From the NCBI GenBank assembly GCA_963718305.1, contig CAVQZG010000004.1, forward strand, positions 62,001 through 126,000: DNA of 64,000 nt, given 5' to 3'. This document shows positions 49,829 to 58,645 of the stretch, one piece after another. Origin of the DNA: RYN-230 sp963718305 (GTDB taxonomy: Bacteria; Actinomycetota; Actinomycetes; Streptosporangiales; Streptosporangiaceae). The position numbers and the translations under genes were made by a program. The notes beneath the pieces are model-generated. The model saw only the letters and a list, made by a program, of their open reading frames with translations, ran no database searches and was not told the DNA's origin. How positions within the stretch are numbered: the first letter of the stretch is position 1; each line of letters opens with the position of its first letter.

Positions 49829-51020
49829 GGTGACTCCCCATTGGGGTGCGGATAGGGCTCCCCGTCGAGCCCGGGGACGATGACGGCGGACGGGTCGTTG
49901 GCACTGCCGATGAGCTGGCTGCTCGCGTAGTCGGTAACGGCACCGGAGAGCAGTTGCCGGGGGTCTTCCATGACGACCCGCAATCTCGTGGTGAGTGCGA
50001 GCCAGTCATCCGGGCCGGCCACGGCGGGTTTCTCCGGCACGCTGGCCGAGCCTGGGTGGACCCGGGGCCGTCTGGCGGGACGTGCTTCGAAGCGGGGGTA
50101 GCCCTCGAACATCTGGCCGCCGAGGTCAGACGTGGCCCGCAGCGAGGCCCACAGCTGCCGGTACCCGGCTTCGAGCGAGGCGGCCTCGAGTGAGGCGGTT
50201 TCGGGCAGGCGGGTGCCGTCGAAGGCCGGGAAGACCGGCGCGTGCGGCGCGATGAACAGGCGGCCGGCGGGCATCCTCCCGCGCGAGGCGGCGCGCACGA
50301 TGCCGGCCACGCTGTTGGATTCCTCGGTGACGCCCGCCGTCGGCGGCCGGCCCGTCCGGCGATGATGACCATCGCCCGCTCCCAGGCGATGTCCAGGCCG
50401 TCGAACCAGCTGATGAACCGGTGTGCGATGTCCAGGCCGGTGAGGAAGAAGGTCGCGATCATGACCCGGTTGAAGGGGACCGGGAGGTCGGCGGCCGGGC
50501 CGTCGAGGTAGTCCCGCCGCACCGCGGCCATGGTCAGGGAGGAGGGGTCGTCCAGGGCGCGCTCCAGGCGGCGCTCGGTCAGCCGGCAGCTGTAGTCGGC
50601 CATCGCGGCGATGGCCTCCTCCCGGCCGGCGAACGCGCGCACCGCGATGCGCTCGCGCCACAATTGCGCCGAGTTGGCCGCCCGGGCCGCCTTGCACGCC
50701 TCGAGCAGGCGCCCGGCGTCACCCCGCCAGCAGCCGGCCGGGTCGGCCTCGCGCATCCGGGCCAGGGTGGCCAGCGCCGGGCCGAGATGAGAGATCGCGG
50801 CCAGTTCCTTGAATCCGCGGGTGGACAGCCGGTAGGGCTCGATAGCCGGAGCCGAGGTGTCCCCCGGGAACAGCGCGAGGTCGGTGCCGGTGGCCACCAG
50901 CAGCGGATCGCGGGCGCTTTCCCGCACGACGGTCTCGGCCAGGTGCGCGCCGATGCTGTCGGGCCCGGCGGTGTACGCCGTGAACAACCCGACCAGCTCG
51001 GCACTCTCGAACGGGGGCAT
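49825..51020 (-). pseudogene. Unknown operon protein, frameshifted
   Basis: ATG at 51020 overlaps the EPTP gene stop (TGATG). The first about 220 codons read FESAELVGLFTAYTAGPDSI, LVATGTDLALFPGDTSAPAI, ERIAVRAFAGREEAIAAMAD and FFLTGLDIAHRFISWFDGLD. Near 50335-50360, homology-like coding continues in another frame: GVTEESNSVAGIVRAASRGR, RLFIAPHAPVFPAFDGTRLP and TTRLRVVMEDPRQLLSGAV, ending at 49825 with ATGA overlap to the binding-protein gene. The span of 1196 nt is one base short of whole codons. Both halves look soluble. I do not recognise the family. Tight coupling implies it works with the importer and catabolic enzymes. Confidence 0.7.
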
Positions 51021-52135
51021 CAGCGGCTCGTCGGGGTCGGGAGGGACAGGGAATAGCGGACGGTCTCGGCGGCGAAACGCAGCTGTGGGGTCAGTGAGTT
51101 GGACACGACCAGCTCGATGCCGCCGCCGGCCGGGCGGAGCACCGCGACATCCGTGCCGCCGCACGTCGGGAACTCGGCGACGACCCGGAGCGCCGCACCG
51201 TCCCAGGCGTAGATCTGCGAGTCGAGGACCGGGTGGGGGTCCGCCGGCGTGCCGAGGATGAAGTTGACCCGGACGACCAGGAGGAGGCCGCCGGCGCGGA
51301 CGACCGCGACCTCCCGCCCGCCGAGCCCGCCGAGCGTCTGGACGCGGGTGAACTGGCCGCCGTCCCAGCGCATCACCGTGGTCGGGGCCGAGATGCAGGC
51401 GACGACGAGGTAGGTGGTCCCGCCATCGTCGAAGGTCGCGAACGCGCGGCCGCCCTCGGCGGCCAGGGCCTGGTGCGGCCGCAGCCAGGTGCCGTCCCAG
51501 CGGTAGAGCACGCTCGCCCCGGCGTGGTCGGCGTGCGCGACGAAGAACTCGTCCCCGATCCAGAACGGGTGCCAGTTGTAGGCCCAGCGGGACGGGATCT
51601 GCTGCTGCGGCGCGAACGACGAGCCATCCCACTCGTAGACGACCGAATCGCGGTTGAGGTCCTCGTCCCCGGGGCGGACGACGCCCTGGGCCAGCCCGAG
51701 GAAATGCCGCTCGCCGATGGTCCAGTGCTTCCACTGCTTGGCCGCGAACGTGGCCACGCTCTGGAACGGCACGAACCGGTCCCGGTCCCAGGCGAAGATC
51801 TGTGACTCGGCCGCGAGCTCGTACGGGCCGGACCCGGTCCTGATGCTGGCCACGGCGAGGAACGAGCGGCCGCCGATGGTGAAGAACTCCGCGTCCTCGC
51901 CGCCCGGGGCGGGCAGCGCCGACCAGGGCTCGAAGCGCCCGCCCGCGCACTGGAGCAGCAGCAGATCCGTGTCGCTGTCACCGCCGTTCATCCCCGGCGG
52001 GCTGGTGTCTGAGTCCCGGGCCAGCTGCGGGATGGCCAGCAGCTGCCGCCCCGCCACCGTGAACGCGGCCACGGCCCGGGCACCGGACGTCGGTATCCGC
52101 TGTATCTCGGTCAGGGCGGCTTGCATGGCACTCAC
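51020..52135 (-). CDS. EPTP (EAR)-repeat beta-propeller protein
   Basis: The 371-aa protein has no signal peptide. It is built from about seven repeats of roughly 45-50 residues with the epitempin pattern: a hydrophobic xLAVAxxR strand, then SQIFAWDRDRFVPFQSVATF, SVVYEWDGSSFAPQQQIPS, SVLYRWDGTWLRPHQAL, TVMRWDGGQFTRVQTLGG and SQIYAWDGAALRVVAEF. EPTP repeats form seven-bladed propellers and are best known from vertebrate LGI proteins; bacterial copies exist but are little studied. It is the promoter-proximal gene of the eight-gene operon, divergent from LysR. A binding or enzyme-scaffold role is possible; an actual function is not known. Confidence 0.8.
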   Translation of the reverse strand: MSAMQAALTEIQRIPTSGARAVAAFTVAGRQLLAIPQLARDSDTSPPGMNGGDSDTDLLLLQCAGGRFEPWSALPAPGGEDAEFFTIGGRSFLAVASIRTGSGPYELAAESQIFAWDRDRFVPFQSVATFAAKQWKHWTIGERHFLGLAQGVVRPGDEDLNRDSVVYEWDGSSFAPQQQIPSRWAYNWHPFWIGDEFFVAHADHAGASVLYRWDGTWLRPHQALAAEGGRAFATFDDGGTTYLVVACISAPTTVMRWDGGQFTRVQTLGGLGGREVAVVRAGGLLLVVRVNFILGTPADPHPVLDSQIYAWDGAALRVVAEFPTCGGTDVAVLRPAGGGIELVVSNSLTPQLRFAAETVRYSLSLPTPTSR

Positions 52136-52162
52136 TACAGCAACCCGTCGATGCCCGCCACA

Positions 52163-52179
52163 AGTAATCTGGAGTTACT
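52163..52179. promoter_or_regulatory. Dyad in the LysR/EPTP-operon gap
   Basis: AGTAA (52163-52167) and TTACT (52175-52179) flank 7 nt to give an interrupted palindrome in the 77-bp region between the divergent starts. LysR-type regulators bind such interrupted dyads (T-N11-A type). It lies 34 nt before the LysR start. Confidence 0.5.
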
Positions 52180-52212
52180 ATCGACGACACGTGGCGTTAA
52201 TGGATGTGACGC

Positions 52213-53172
52213 ATGCTCGATGTCCGCAAGCTGCTCATGCTGCGCGCGGTGGCCGCCGAAGGCTCGATCGCGGCCGCCGGCCGGGCGCTGCGCTACACCC
52301 GGTCGGCCGTGTCCCAGCAGCTGTCCGCGCTGGAGACTGAGGCGGGCACCGCGCTGGTCAACCGGCGCGGCAACCGGATCACGCTGACCCCGGCCGGCCG
52401 GATCCTGCTGGAGCACACCGAGCGGATCCTGGTCGAGCTGCGCGCCGCGGAGGCGACGCTGAGCCGGGACGACCAGGCGGTCAGCGGGCTGCTCCGGGTC
52501 GGGGTGCCGTTCCGCGAAGGGCCGCAGATCATGAGCCACGCGCTGATGGAGGTGCGGCGGCAGTTCCCGAAGCTCGAGATCCGGCTCATCGCGGCCACCG
52601 ACGAGACCAGCGCCGACGCGCTGCTGCGCGACCAGCTGGACATGGCGATCGTGTCCCGGTTCGGCTCCCCGCAGCCCCGCCCGCGGTCAGGGCTGCGCGA
52701 GTGGGACCTCGGCCACGACACCCTCCGGCTGTGCGTGCCGGCCGGGCACCGCCTGGCCGAGGCGGATCAGTGCACCATGCCCGACCTGCGCGGCGAAGCC
52801 TGGATCATCTGCCCGGCGACCACCCTCGGGCGCCTCGTCCTGGCCATGTGTGTCTCCGCTGGTTTCCAGCCTGAGCTGGCTGCCTCGGTGGACGACATCG
52901 GCACGGCGGTCGGCCTGGTCGGGATCGGCTGGGGGATCACCATCGCCCCGCAGCGGACCCCCGCCGGCACCGGGATGCCGGTGACCCGGATCCCCATCGC
53001 CGGGGTCAGCACCGCGCGGCACAGCATCCTGATGGTCCGCGACGGCGAGCACCTGCTCCCCTGGATCGCGGCGGCCATCACCGCGGTGCGCAGGGTGAGC
53101 GCCCGCCGGTGGCGGGCGCCCGCTCCGGACCAGGGCCCGGCCCGGGAAGCGGACAGCGGCCTGCCCGCCTGA
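52213..53172 (+). CDS. LysR-family transcriptional regulator
   Basis: The 319-aa regulator has the LysR HTH (MLDVRKLLMLRAVAAEGSIA, AAGRALRYTRSAVSQQLSAL) and the substrate-binding co-inducer domain (VSGLLRVGVPFREGPQIMSH; DQLDMAIVSRF). A Pro/Ala tail of about 20 residues follows. By divergent orientation it should control the EPTP/Liv/aldolase operon in response to the imported compound or a breakdown product. The cupin and isochorismatase genes follow on the same strand. Confidence 0.9.
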   Translation: MLDVRKLLMLRAVAAEGSIAAAGRALRYTRSAVSQQLSALETEAGTALVNRRGNRITLTPAGRILLEHTERILVELRAAEATLSRDDQAVSGLLRVGVPFREGPQIMSHALMEVRRQFPKLEIRLIAATDETSADALLRDQLDMAIVSRFGSPQPRPRSGLREWDLGHDTLRLCVPAGHRLAEADQCTMPDLRGEAWIICPATTLGRLVLAMCVSAGFQPELAASVDDIGTAVGLVGIGWGITIAPQRTPAGTGMPVTRIPIAGVSTARHSILMVRDGEHLLPWIAAAITAVRRVSARRWRAPAPDQGPAREADSGLPA

Positions 53173-53302
53173 CCGTGCGCCGGGCACCCCGCCGCGTGCC
53201 GTTCAGCGCTCGCGGAGCGCCCTTGACACCCCTGAGCTTCGCGCTGAGGCTTACCGCCACCATGCGGCGCACGGCCGCTGGCCACCAGCAGGAGGTTCTG
53301 AC

Positions 53303-53677
53303 ATGCGGGTATCCAAAGGCGAACTGCCCGTCTCGGCCCAGACCGGGGACTACACCGGCGCCTGGGCCGAACTCGGCGACATGCACTACGCGTTCGAGAC
53401 GTGCGCGGCCGGATACGACATGGACGCGCTGGTCAAGATCTTCCCTGACCGGGCCTGCCCCGTGGAGCACTGGGGCTACATATTCAAGGGCCAGGTCCGG
53501 GTCGAGTACAGCAACGGCCAGGAGGAGATCCTCAGTGCGGGTGACGCGTTCTACATTCCCAGCGGTCACCGTCCCTACATGCTGGCCGAGACCGAGCTGC
53601 TCCAGCTCACCCGCAAGTCCGAGCACAACGAGCTGGTCCGGAAATTCGCCGCCGCCGGGCTGTTCCCCAGCGAGTGA
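53303..53677 (+). CDS. Cupin-domain protein
   Basis: The 124-aa single cupin has VEHWGYIFKGQVRVEYSNGQ and ILSAGDAFYIPSGHRPYMLA, with His residues in motif 1 (EHWGY) and motif 2 (GHRP). The ATG follows CAGGAGG. It is 24 nt before the isochorismatase-type gene. Likely a small-molecule isomerase or decarboxylase, or a metal-dependent dioxygenase; exact role unknown. Confidence 0.85.
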   Translation: MRVSKGELPVSAQTGDYTGAWAELGDMHYAFETCAAGYDMDALVKIFPDRACPVEHWGYIFKGQVRVEYSNGQEEILSAGDAFYIPSGHRPYMLAETELLQLTRKSEHNELVRKFAAAGLFPSE

Positions 53678-53701
53678 TCACGCCGGAACAGGAGGGAACC
53701 G

Positions 53702-54334
53702 ATGGACATCGAGAGGCGTACTCCAGGCAACACCGCGATCGTCCTGATCGACTACGTGACCGGCTTCGCTAACCTTTTCCGCTCCCAGCCGGTCCAGGAG
53801 AACGTCAGCGGGGCGGTGGCCCTGGCCAAGACCGCGGTGGGCTACGGCGTTCCGCTGGTCGTCTCGACCGGTCCGGAAAACGATCCGCGCGGGCCCCTGT
53901 ACCCGGAGGTCGCCGCGGTCATCGGCGACCATCCCGTGATCCACCGGGCGGGCTCGTTTGACGCCTTCGACTTCCCGGGCTTCGAGGCGGCGGTCGCCGC
54001 AACCGGGATGAGGCACCTGGTGATCGCCGGCCTGATGACCGAAGGATGCATCCTGCACACGAGCCTGGGAGCGCTCCGCCGCGACTACACCGTCTCACTG
54101 GTCATCGACGCGACGGCCGGGGAGACCACCGCTATCCACGATGCCGCCGTGACCCGGCTCATCCAGCTCGGCGTGGTCCCGGTCAGCTGGCTGTCCTTCG
54201 CATCTGAACTGCAGCGGACGTACGACAACCTGGACACCGTCGGTGTTTATCTGGACATCCAGATGCAGGCGCCCGGATTCGCCAAGAATCTGAACACCCT
54301 GGCGGCCAGGGCCGAGCCGGTGCACGATCGGTAA
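53702..54334 (+). CDS. Isochorismatase-family cysteine hydrolase
   Basis: The 210-aa protein has IVLIDYVTGFANLF with catalytic Asp17 and HLVIAGLMTEGCILHTSLGA with catalytic Cys116, the acid and nucleophile of the family. The Lys of the triad is probably in the KTAVGYGVPLVVSTGPEN region. Members hydrolyse amides, carbamates or isochorismate. ATG follows AGGAGG. With the divergent Liv importer and lactonase it could release an amide or imide nitrogen from the imported compound. This is inference. Confidence 0.88.
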   Translation: MDIERRTPGNTAIVLIDYVTGFANLFRSQPVQENVSGAVALAKTAVGYGVPLVVSTGPENDPRGPLYPEVAAVIGDHPVIHRAGSFDAFDFPGFEAAVAATGMRHLVIAGLMTEGCILHTSLGALRRDYTVSLVIDATAGETTAIHDAAVTRLIQLGVVPVSWLSFASELQRTYDNLDTVGVYLDIQMQAPGFAKNLNTLAARAEPVHDR

Positions 54335-54345
54335 CGCAGAACGAA

Positions 54346-54375
54346 CGCCGAGCCGCCCAGAACGGCGGATCGGCG
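54346..54375. terminator. Bidirectional terminator hairpin
   Basis: CGCCGA-G-CCGCC (54346-54357) pairs with GGCGG-A-TCGGCG (54364-54375): 11 of 12 pairs, 6-nt loop. It lies between the convergent isochorismatase and SHOCT genes. Confidence 0.6.
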
Positions 54376-54392
54376 CCCGCTCTCCATTAGTG

Positions 54393-54806
54393 TCAGGCGG
54401 CCAGGACCTTTGCCTTCTCCCGCTCGAACTCCTCGGGCGAAATGACGCCGCGGTCGCGAAGATCCGCCAGCTTCGCCAGCTGGTCCGCAGTGCTCGCCGG
54501 TGCGCTGGCTGCGGCTTGCTGGATGTAGCGGCGCGCCTCCTCGTCCTGCCGCTGGGCTTGCTGCACCGCCCGATCGTGCATCGAGCCACCCCGGACGATC
54601 AGGTAAACCAGCACGCCGATAAGCGGGATGATCAGCACGAACAGGAACCATAGGGCCTTCGCCCAGCCGGACAGGTCATGGCTGCGGAAGATGTCGATGA
54701 ACACCCAGATCAGGATCCAGATCCAGATCACCCACAGGAAGAACTCGAACATCGTCCAGAAAAGGTTCAACAGTGGATACGACGATGATGAAGCGGCCAG
54801 AGACAT
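54393..54806 (-). CDS. Small membrane protein with PLDc-N and SHOCT domains
   Basis: The 137-aa protein has two membrane helices (about 13-38, WTMFEFFLWVIWIWILIWVF; about 48-70, LWFLFVLIIPLIGVLVYLIV) typical of the PLDc_N/short-C region. A helical linker leads to a C-terminal SHOCT motif (LAKLADLRDRGVISPEEFER, then EKAKVLAA). The ATG follows GGAGGAAG. SHOCT ends often mediate oligomer contacts. Role in the envelope unknown. Confidence 0.88.
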   Translation of the reverse strand: MSLAASSSSYPLLNLFWTMFEFFLWVIWIWILIWVFIDIFRSHDLSGWAKALWFLFVLIIPLIGVLVYLIVRGGSMHDRAVQQAQRQDEEARRYIQQAAASAPASTADQLAKLADLRDRGVISPEEFEREKAKVLAA

Positions 54807-55029
54807 TCTTCCTCCTTCGCGCCAGGAGGCTGCCGGCAGCGGCCGGCCAAGGGATCCCTAAGCCCGGCGCGGATTTAAGCATTGGACTAACACAGATCAC
54901 CGGCATCACCCGCCACGGGTGAGGCAGAGGATCCATCAGCCCCAGCAGCTAAGAGAGCCCCGTGCATGGTGGGCTCCAGGCGGCCGCGCCGTAGGCGGTC
55001 ACCCACGTCGTGCAGAACCAGCCACGCCG

Positions 55030-55815
55030 TCAGTCCGGGCGGCTGAATGGCACGGTTACCGTGATGGTGTCGGGGAACCAGTGGGCTCCGCCCGCGTGCT
55101 GCGGCGCCCCGCATACGGTCTGCAGGTACCTCATCGGCGGGCCGAACCCAGCGAGCGTGTCACCGGCCGGGAATCCGTAGCTGTCCCGGATGACGTACGA
55201 GAGGGTCCCGGTGTACCGCCCGTTCTCGCGGCGGCCGCTGCCGGTAACGGTCAGGCCCTGAGTGCCGCGAAATCCCCAGTACAGGTCGCTGGCCCTGGAC
55301 TCGAAGGCCACCGCAGGCAGCTGCGCGGCAGAGAGCCGGACGCGGGTCCTGCCCGCCTTGAGCTGGCTGAGGATGGCCTCCTGGACTTCGTTATTCACCG
55401 CCCGGAAAGCGCGGCTGGCCAGTGCCTGCTTTGAGATCAGCGACCCGGCCCGGTACTCGACCTCTGTGCCCTTCCCCTGCAGGAAATGCCGCAAGAGACC
55501 AGCCGAGGCGGGGAACCCGGCCAGCGCGAACCCGTCGGCCACCCTGACGCCCACAGCCTGATCGGCCGCGAAGGTAGCGCCGTCGCATCCTGCCCCCGGC
55601 GTCTGCGCGTGCGTGTCCTGGCTTCCGTTGGGGAGCACCGGGCGGACCCCCACCACGGTGAAGGCAAACACGCCAGTGGCGGAGGGACGTGCGGTAGCCG
55701 AGGGAGGCCCGGCAGCCGGCGATCCCGCCGAGCATCCCGGCAGCCCTGCGACGATGCACAGGGATGCGGCGCAGATGACCGGCCCCTTGGCCAGCATCCG
55801 GTGGGGGCGTCGCAC
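55030..55815 (-). CDS. Predicted lipoprotein
   Basis: From GTG 55815 the product is 261 aa with a lipoprotein signal (basic start, ICAASLCIVAGLPGC lipobox); ATG at 55797 is the other option. The mature part has GVFAFTVVGVRPVLPNGSQD, AVGVRVADGFALAGFPASAG and FPDTITVTVPFSRPD and is beta-rich; I do not recognise the family. No good ribosome site is visible. The ISL3 element begins 100 nt upstream, so the native promoter may have been displaced. Confidence 0.65.
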   Translation of the reverse strand: MRRPHRMLAKGPVICAASLCIVAGLPGCSAGSPAAGPPSATARPSATGVFAFTVVGVRPVLPNGSQDTHAQTPGAGCDGATFAADQAVGVRVADGFALAGFPASAGLLRHFLQGKGTEVEYRAGSLISKQALASRAFRAVNNEVQEAILSQLKAGRTRVRLSAAQLPAVAFESRASDLYWGFRGTQGLTVTGSGRRENGRYTGTLSYVIRDSYGFPAGDTLAGFGPPMRYLQTVCGAPQHAGGAHWFPDTITVTVPFSRPD

Positions 55816-55914
55816 AACCCGAGCATCCCATGCCCGTCCGCATGCTGATCGGGGCACGCCGCGGGCGGTCAGCCTTGCGGTACCGGGCCGCAGCTGCAGC
55901 GGCAGCACATTGGG

Positions 55915-55938
55915 GGCTCATCCGAATCGAGGGTGTAG
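55915..55938 (+). repeat. Left terminal inverted repeat of the ISL3 element
   Basis: GGCTCATCC plus GAGGGTGTAG, separated by 5 nt. It mirrors the right end and includes the transposase stop codon at 55918-55920. Confidence 0.8.
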
Positions 55939-57240
55939 TTGGGGTCTGAAGCCGCCGGTCTCGAGCAGCGACCTTGCGATGTAGTTGGTGAGGTTGCGGA
56001 ACCCGAGCGCGGAGCCGCGCAGGTGCTCGAGTCGTCCGTTGATCGCCTCGGTGGGTCCGTTCGATGTGCCGGGCCGGTCGAAGTAGGCCAGCACGTCGGC
56101 GGCGCGCTTCTTTAACGTCCGCCCCAGGGTGATCACCTCGCTCAGTGCCTTCGGGACGTCGTGGCTGACCGAGTCGATCAGCTTGACCATCAGCTCGCGG
56201 CCACGACGCCGGTCCTCTTCGCGGTAGGCACCGATCATTCGCTGGTAGATGCCCCAGGTCGCCTCGACCTCGACATGTTCGTCGCCTGCGAACAGGGCGG
56301 CCAGTCGGTCCTTCTGCTTGTCGGTGAGGAGGTCGGCGCCGGTGTGCAGCGTGCGGCGTGTGGAGTAGAGCGGGTCGTTCTTGCGGCCGCGGTGTCCGTG
56401 GATGGCCTGCTGGACGCGCCGGCGGCACTTGTCGAGGGCATCGCCGGCCAGGCGGACGACGTGGAAGGGATCCATCACCGCGACTGCGTCGGGAAGCTCT
56501 TCGGTGGTGGCGGTCTTGAAGCCGGTGAACCCGTCCATCGCGACGACCTCCACGGCCTGACGCCACGACTCTGGGCGCTCGCTGAGCCAGGTCTTGAAGG
56601 CCTGCTTGGAGCGGCCCTCGACCATGTCGAGCAGCCGCGCGGGGCCGGTGCCGTCACGGATGCCGGTCAGGTCGATGATCACGGTGACGTACTTGTCGCC
56701 GCGTCGGGTGTGGCGCCAGACGTGCTCATCCACGCCGATCGCGCGCACGCCGTCGAAGCGGTCCTTGTCGTCGATCAGCACCCGCTTGCCCTCGGCCAGG
56801 ACCGCGTCGTTGGCGGTGTCCCACGCGACCCCGAGTCCCTCGGCGACACGGGCGACGGTCAGATGCTGGACCACGATGGCTTCCAGCGCCCACCGCAGCC
56901 CGCGGCGCGACAGCTTCGCCCGCGGCTCGGCCGCCTTGGACGTGTCCTGGCGCCACACATACCGACAGCCGGTGCACCGGTAGCGACGGATCGTGACGAC
57001 GAGCGTCGTCGGTCGCCAGCCGAGCGGCTCGTGCGCCAGCCGTCGCGTCACCGTGTCACGCGGGGTGCCCTCACAGCCGCAGCGCCGGCACCATGGGTCC
57101 GGCTCGACGACCCGACACGCCAGCACAGCGCGATCGGGCTCCAGCCGCTGCCCGACCGCTTCAAGGCCCAACTCGTCGAGTCGGCAGAACGTGGTCAGGT
57201 CAGGGCAGGCGAAGCCTGCATCAGCGGTAGCGTCAGGCAC
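55918..57240 (-). CDS. ISL3-family transposase
   Basis: The 440-aa transposase has an N-terminal zinc-finger/HTH region (CRVVEPDPWCRRCGCEG, then YRCTGCRYVWRQD) and the DDE domain: first Asp in AIGVDEHVWRHT, second in VEVVAMDGFTGFK, and DPFHVVRLAGDALDKCRRRV. The terminal TSNGPTEAINGRLEHLRGSA carries the final Glu of the ISL3 signature. The frame is intact from end to end, so the element may still be active. GTG start at 57240. Confidence 0.93.
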   Translation of the reverse strand: MPDATADAGFACPDLTTFCRLDELGLEAVGQRLEPDRAVLACRVVEPDPWCRRCGCEGTPRDTVTRRLAHEPLGWRPTTLVVTIRRYRCTGCRYVWRQDTSKAAEPRAKLSRRGLRWALEAIVVQHLTVARVAEGLGVAWDTANDAVLAEGKRVLIDDKDRFDGVRAIGVDEHVWRHTRRGDKYVTVIIDLTGIRDGTGPARLLDMVEGRSKQAFKTWLSERPESWRQAVEVVAMDGFTGFKTATTEELPDAVAVMDPFHVVRLAGDALDKCRRRVQQAIHGHRGRKNDPLYSTRRTLHTGADLLTDKQKDRLAALFAGDEHVEVEATWGIYQRMIGAYREEDRRRGRELMVKLIDSVSHDVPKALSEVITLGRTLKKRAADVLAYFDRPGTSNGPTEAINGRLEHLRGSALGFRNLTNYIARSLLETGGFRPQLHPRFG

Positions 57241-57338
57241 GTCGAGGTCTTCCAGATGAGGCGTGTAGGAACCTTCATCCTCGGGAGACCTCGACCCCTA
57301 TCCGGTCACCGACGCGCCGACAGGCCGACGGACGAGCG

Positions 57339-57362
57339 CTATACCCTCATCTGGGATGAGCC
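57339..57362 (-). repeat. Right terminal inverted repeat of the ISL3 element
   Basis: On the minus strand it reads GGCTCATCC, five bases, then GAGGGTATAG, matching the left end. Confidence 0.8.
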
Positions 57363-57523
57363 GGTTTTGCCGGGAACATTGCGGATGTAGGCCGTACTTT
57401 ACGGGGTGTGCCTCCGCATGTTCGCGGAAGATGCAGATGCAACGGTCGCTATCGCGGCTAGTGGCGGGCGTGCGCGTCAATCCGGCTCTTCACGATCGCA
57501 CGCTCGCACCGTGCAGGAGCCGG

Positions 57524-58501
57524 TTACCTGAGCAGGGGCGCGAGATAACCGCCCTCGGCGTCGAGTAGGTCCGTGAGCAGGCGCCACGGGCGCCAGTCCT
57601 CGACACGTTCCTCAGCTCTGTCAAGGGCGAGCCAGATGTCAAGGTCGCGGAGCTGGTCGAGAGCCGCGGCGCCGTGGATAAGCGCGCGACCATGAATCGG
57701 ATCCATGTGACGAGCGGCGATCTCAACCGCGGCGGCGCCTGCCTCCGAATCAACGCGCTGGCCTTCCTCGGATACGCAGGCCTCGCATATCAGTCGGCAT
57801 AGGTCGATCTCAACCGGACCGAGCACGGCGAACTCAAAGTCCAGCAGGGCGACGACCTCACCGTCCCATAGGGCGTTCATCAGGGCAAGGTCGCCGTGGT
57901 TGACAGGCTGCTCGACCAGGGGCGCAGCCCGGAAGTAGCCCTCGATGACTACGTTGAGCCGCGACTGCTGGGCGCTGGACAGTCCCAGCGCGACTGCGGC
58001 GCGTCTAGCCGCCGCCGTGGCATCGCCGAGCGATGCCGGCACGAAACCCCCGTGCGAGGCGACATGCGTCCTGAGAGACGGGCTCGCGTCGTGCACGATC
58101 TGGGCCCGAGCCCACAGTTGATGGACCGCCCGTCGTTGCTCCGCAGGTGTCAGAGTCGGCCATGCCTCGTGCAGGTTCTGGCCGCGAACCTCTGCGGTCA
58201 CGATCCAGCCGTGGCCCTCGGTAGTGCCCTCCCCAAGGATCTCCGGGTGCCCGACCTCTCGCGGCAGAGCACGCACGAGCGCGACCTCGCGAGCCATGTT
58301 GACTGGTGTATGCGCGATCCGCACGGCGATGCCGTCACCGACCCACGTCGCGTTCGAGTACCCGTTTGCTCGCCGCATCCGCGTGAGTTCGCCGCCGTAG
58401 TGGGCCGCCACCTCGGCGGCCAAGCCCCGGACGACGGCTGCGTGCAACGGGTCGCGATGCTGGTCGAGCGGATGGATATCCGCACTGGGCTCCTGCATCA
58501 T
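57524..58501 (-). CDS. Aminoglycoside phosphotransferase (APH)-fold kinase
   Basis: The 325-aa protein has YSNATWVGDGIAVRIAH (nucleotide Lys replaced by the IAVRIA strand), HPEILGEGTTEGHGWIVTAE, and the catalytic loop PVNHGDLALMNALW (HGD with Asn). LLDFEFAVLGPVEIDLCR is the metal-binding DxD-like segment. The open frame runs upstream of the ATG at 58501, but conservation begins there. APH-fold enzymes phosphorylate drugs, choline, homoserine or similar alcohols. Drug resistance is not implied by fold alone. Confidence 0.85.
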   Translation of the reverse strand: MMQEPSADIHPLDQHRDPLHAAVVRGLAAEVAAHYGGELTRMRRANGYSNATWVGDGIAVRIAHTPVNMAREVALVRALPREVGHPEILGEGTTEGHGWIVTAEVRGQNLHEAWPTLTPAEQRRAVHQLWARAQIVHDASPSLRTHVASHGGFVPASLGDATAAARRAAVALGLSSAQQSRLNVVIEGYFRAAPLVEQPVNHGDLALMNALWDGEVVALLDFEFAVLGPVEIDLCRLICEACVSEEGQRVDSEAGAAAVEIAARHMDPIHGRALIHGAAALDQLRDLDIWLALDRAEERVEDWRPWRLLTDLLDAEGGYLAPLLR

Positions 58502-58645
58502 GCAAGCAATTTTCCCACAGTCGTGTAGGTGCTGATCCAGGGGAAAGCTTCGGCCCGCTTTACACCTTCGACTGGGAAGAGCCACATTGGGTCCTTCAGC
58601 CTCCCCGCGTACTCTGGCTGGAGATGGACGGAAAAGGTTCGGCGG

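Larger units (their letters stand above)
55915..57362. mobile_element. ISL3-family insertion sequence, complete
   Basis: Terminal inverted repeats lie at 55915-55938 and 57339-57362. Each starts GGCTCATCC and, after five diverged bases, continues GAGGGT-x-TAG, for about 19 identical positions out of 24. The 1448-bp element encodes one transposase on the minus strand, and the left repeat holds its stop codon. No clean 8-bp target duplication is seen. Confidence 0.85.

Noticed and set aside
55907..57379. ACATTG present at 55907-55912 and again at 57374-57379 as a target-site duplication of the IS
   Set aside because: The right copy lies about 11 nt outside the matched terminal repeat and only 6-7 bases agree, so it is probably coincidence.
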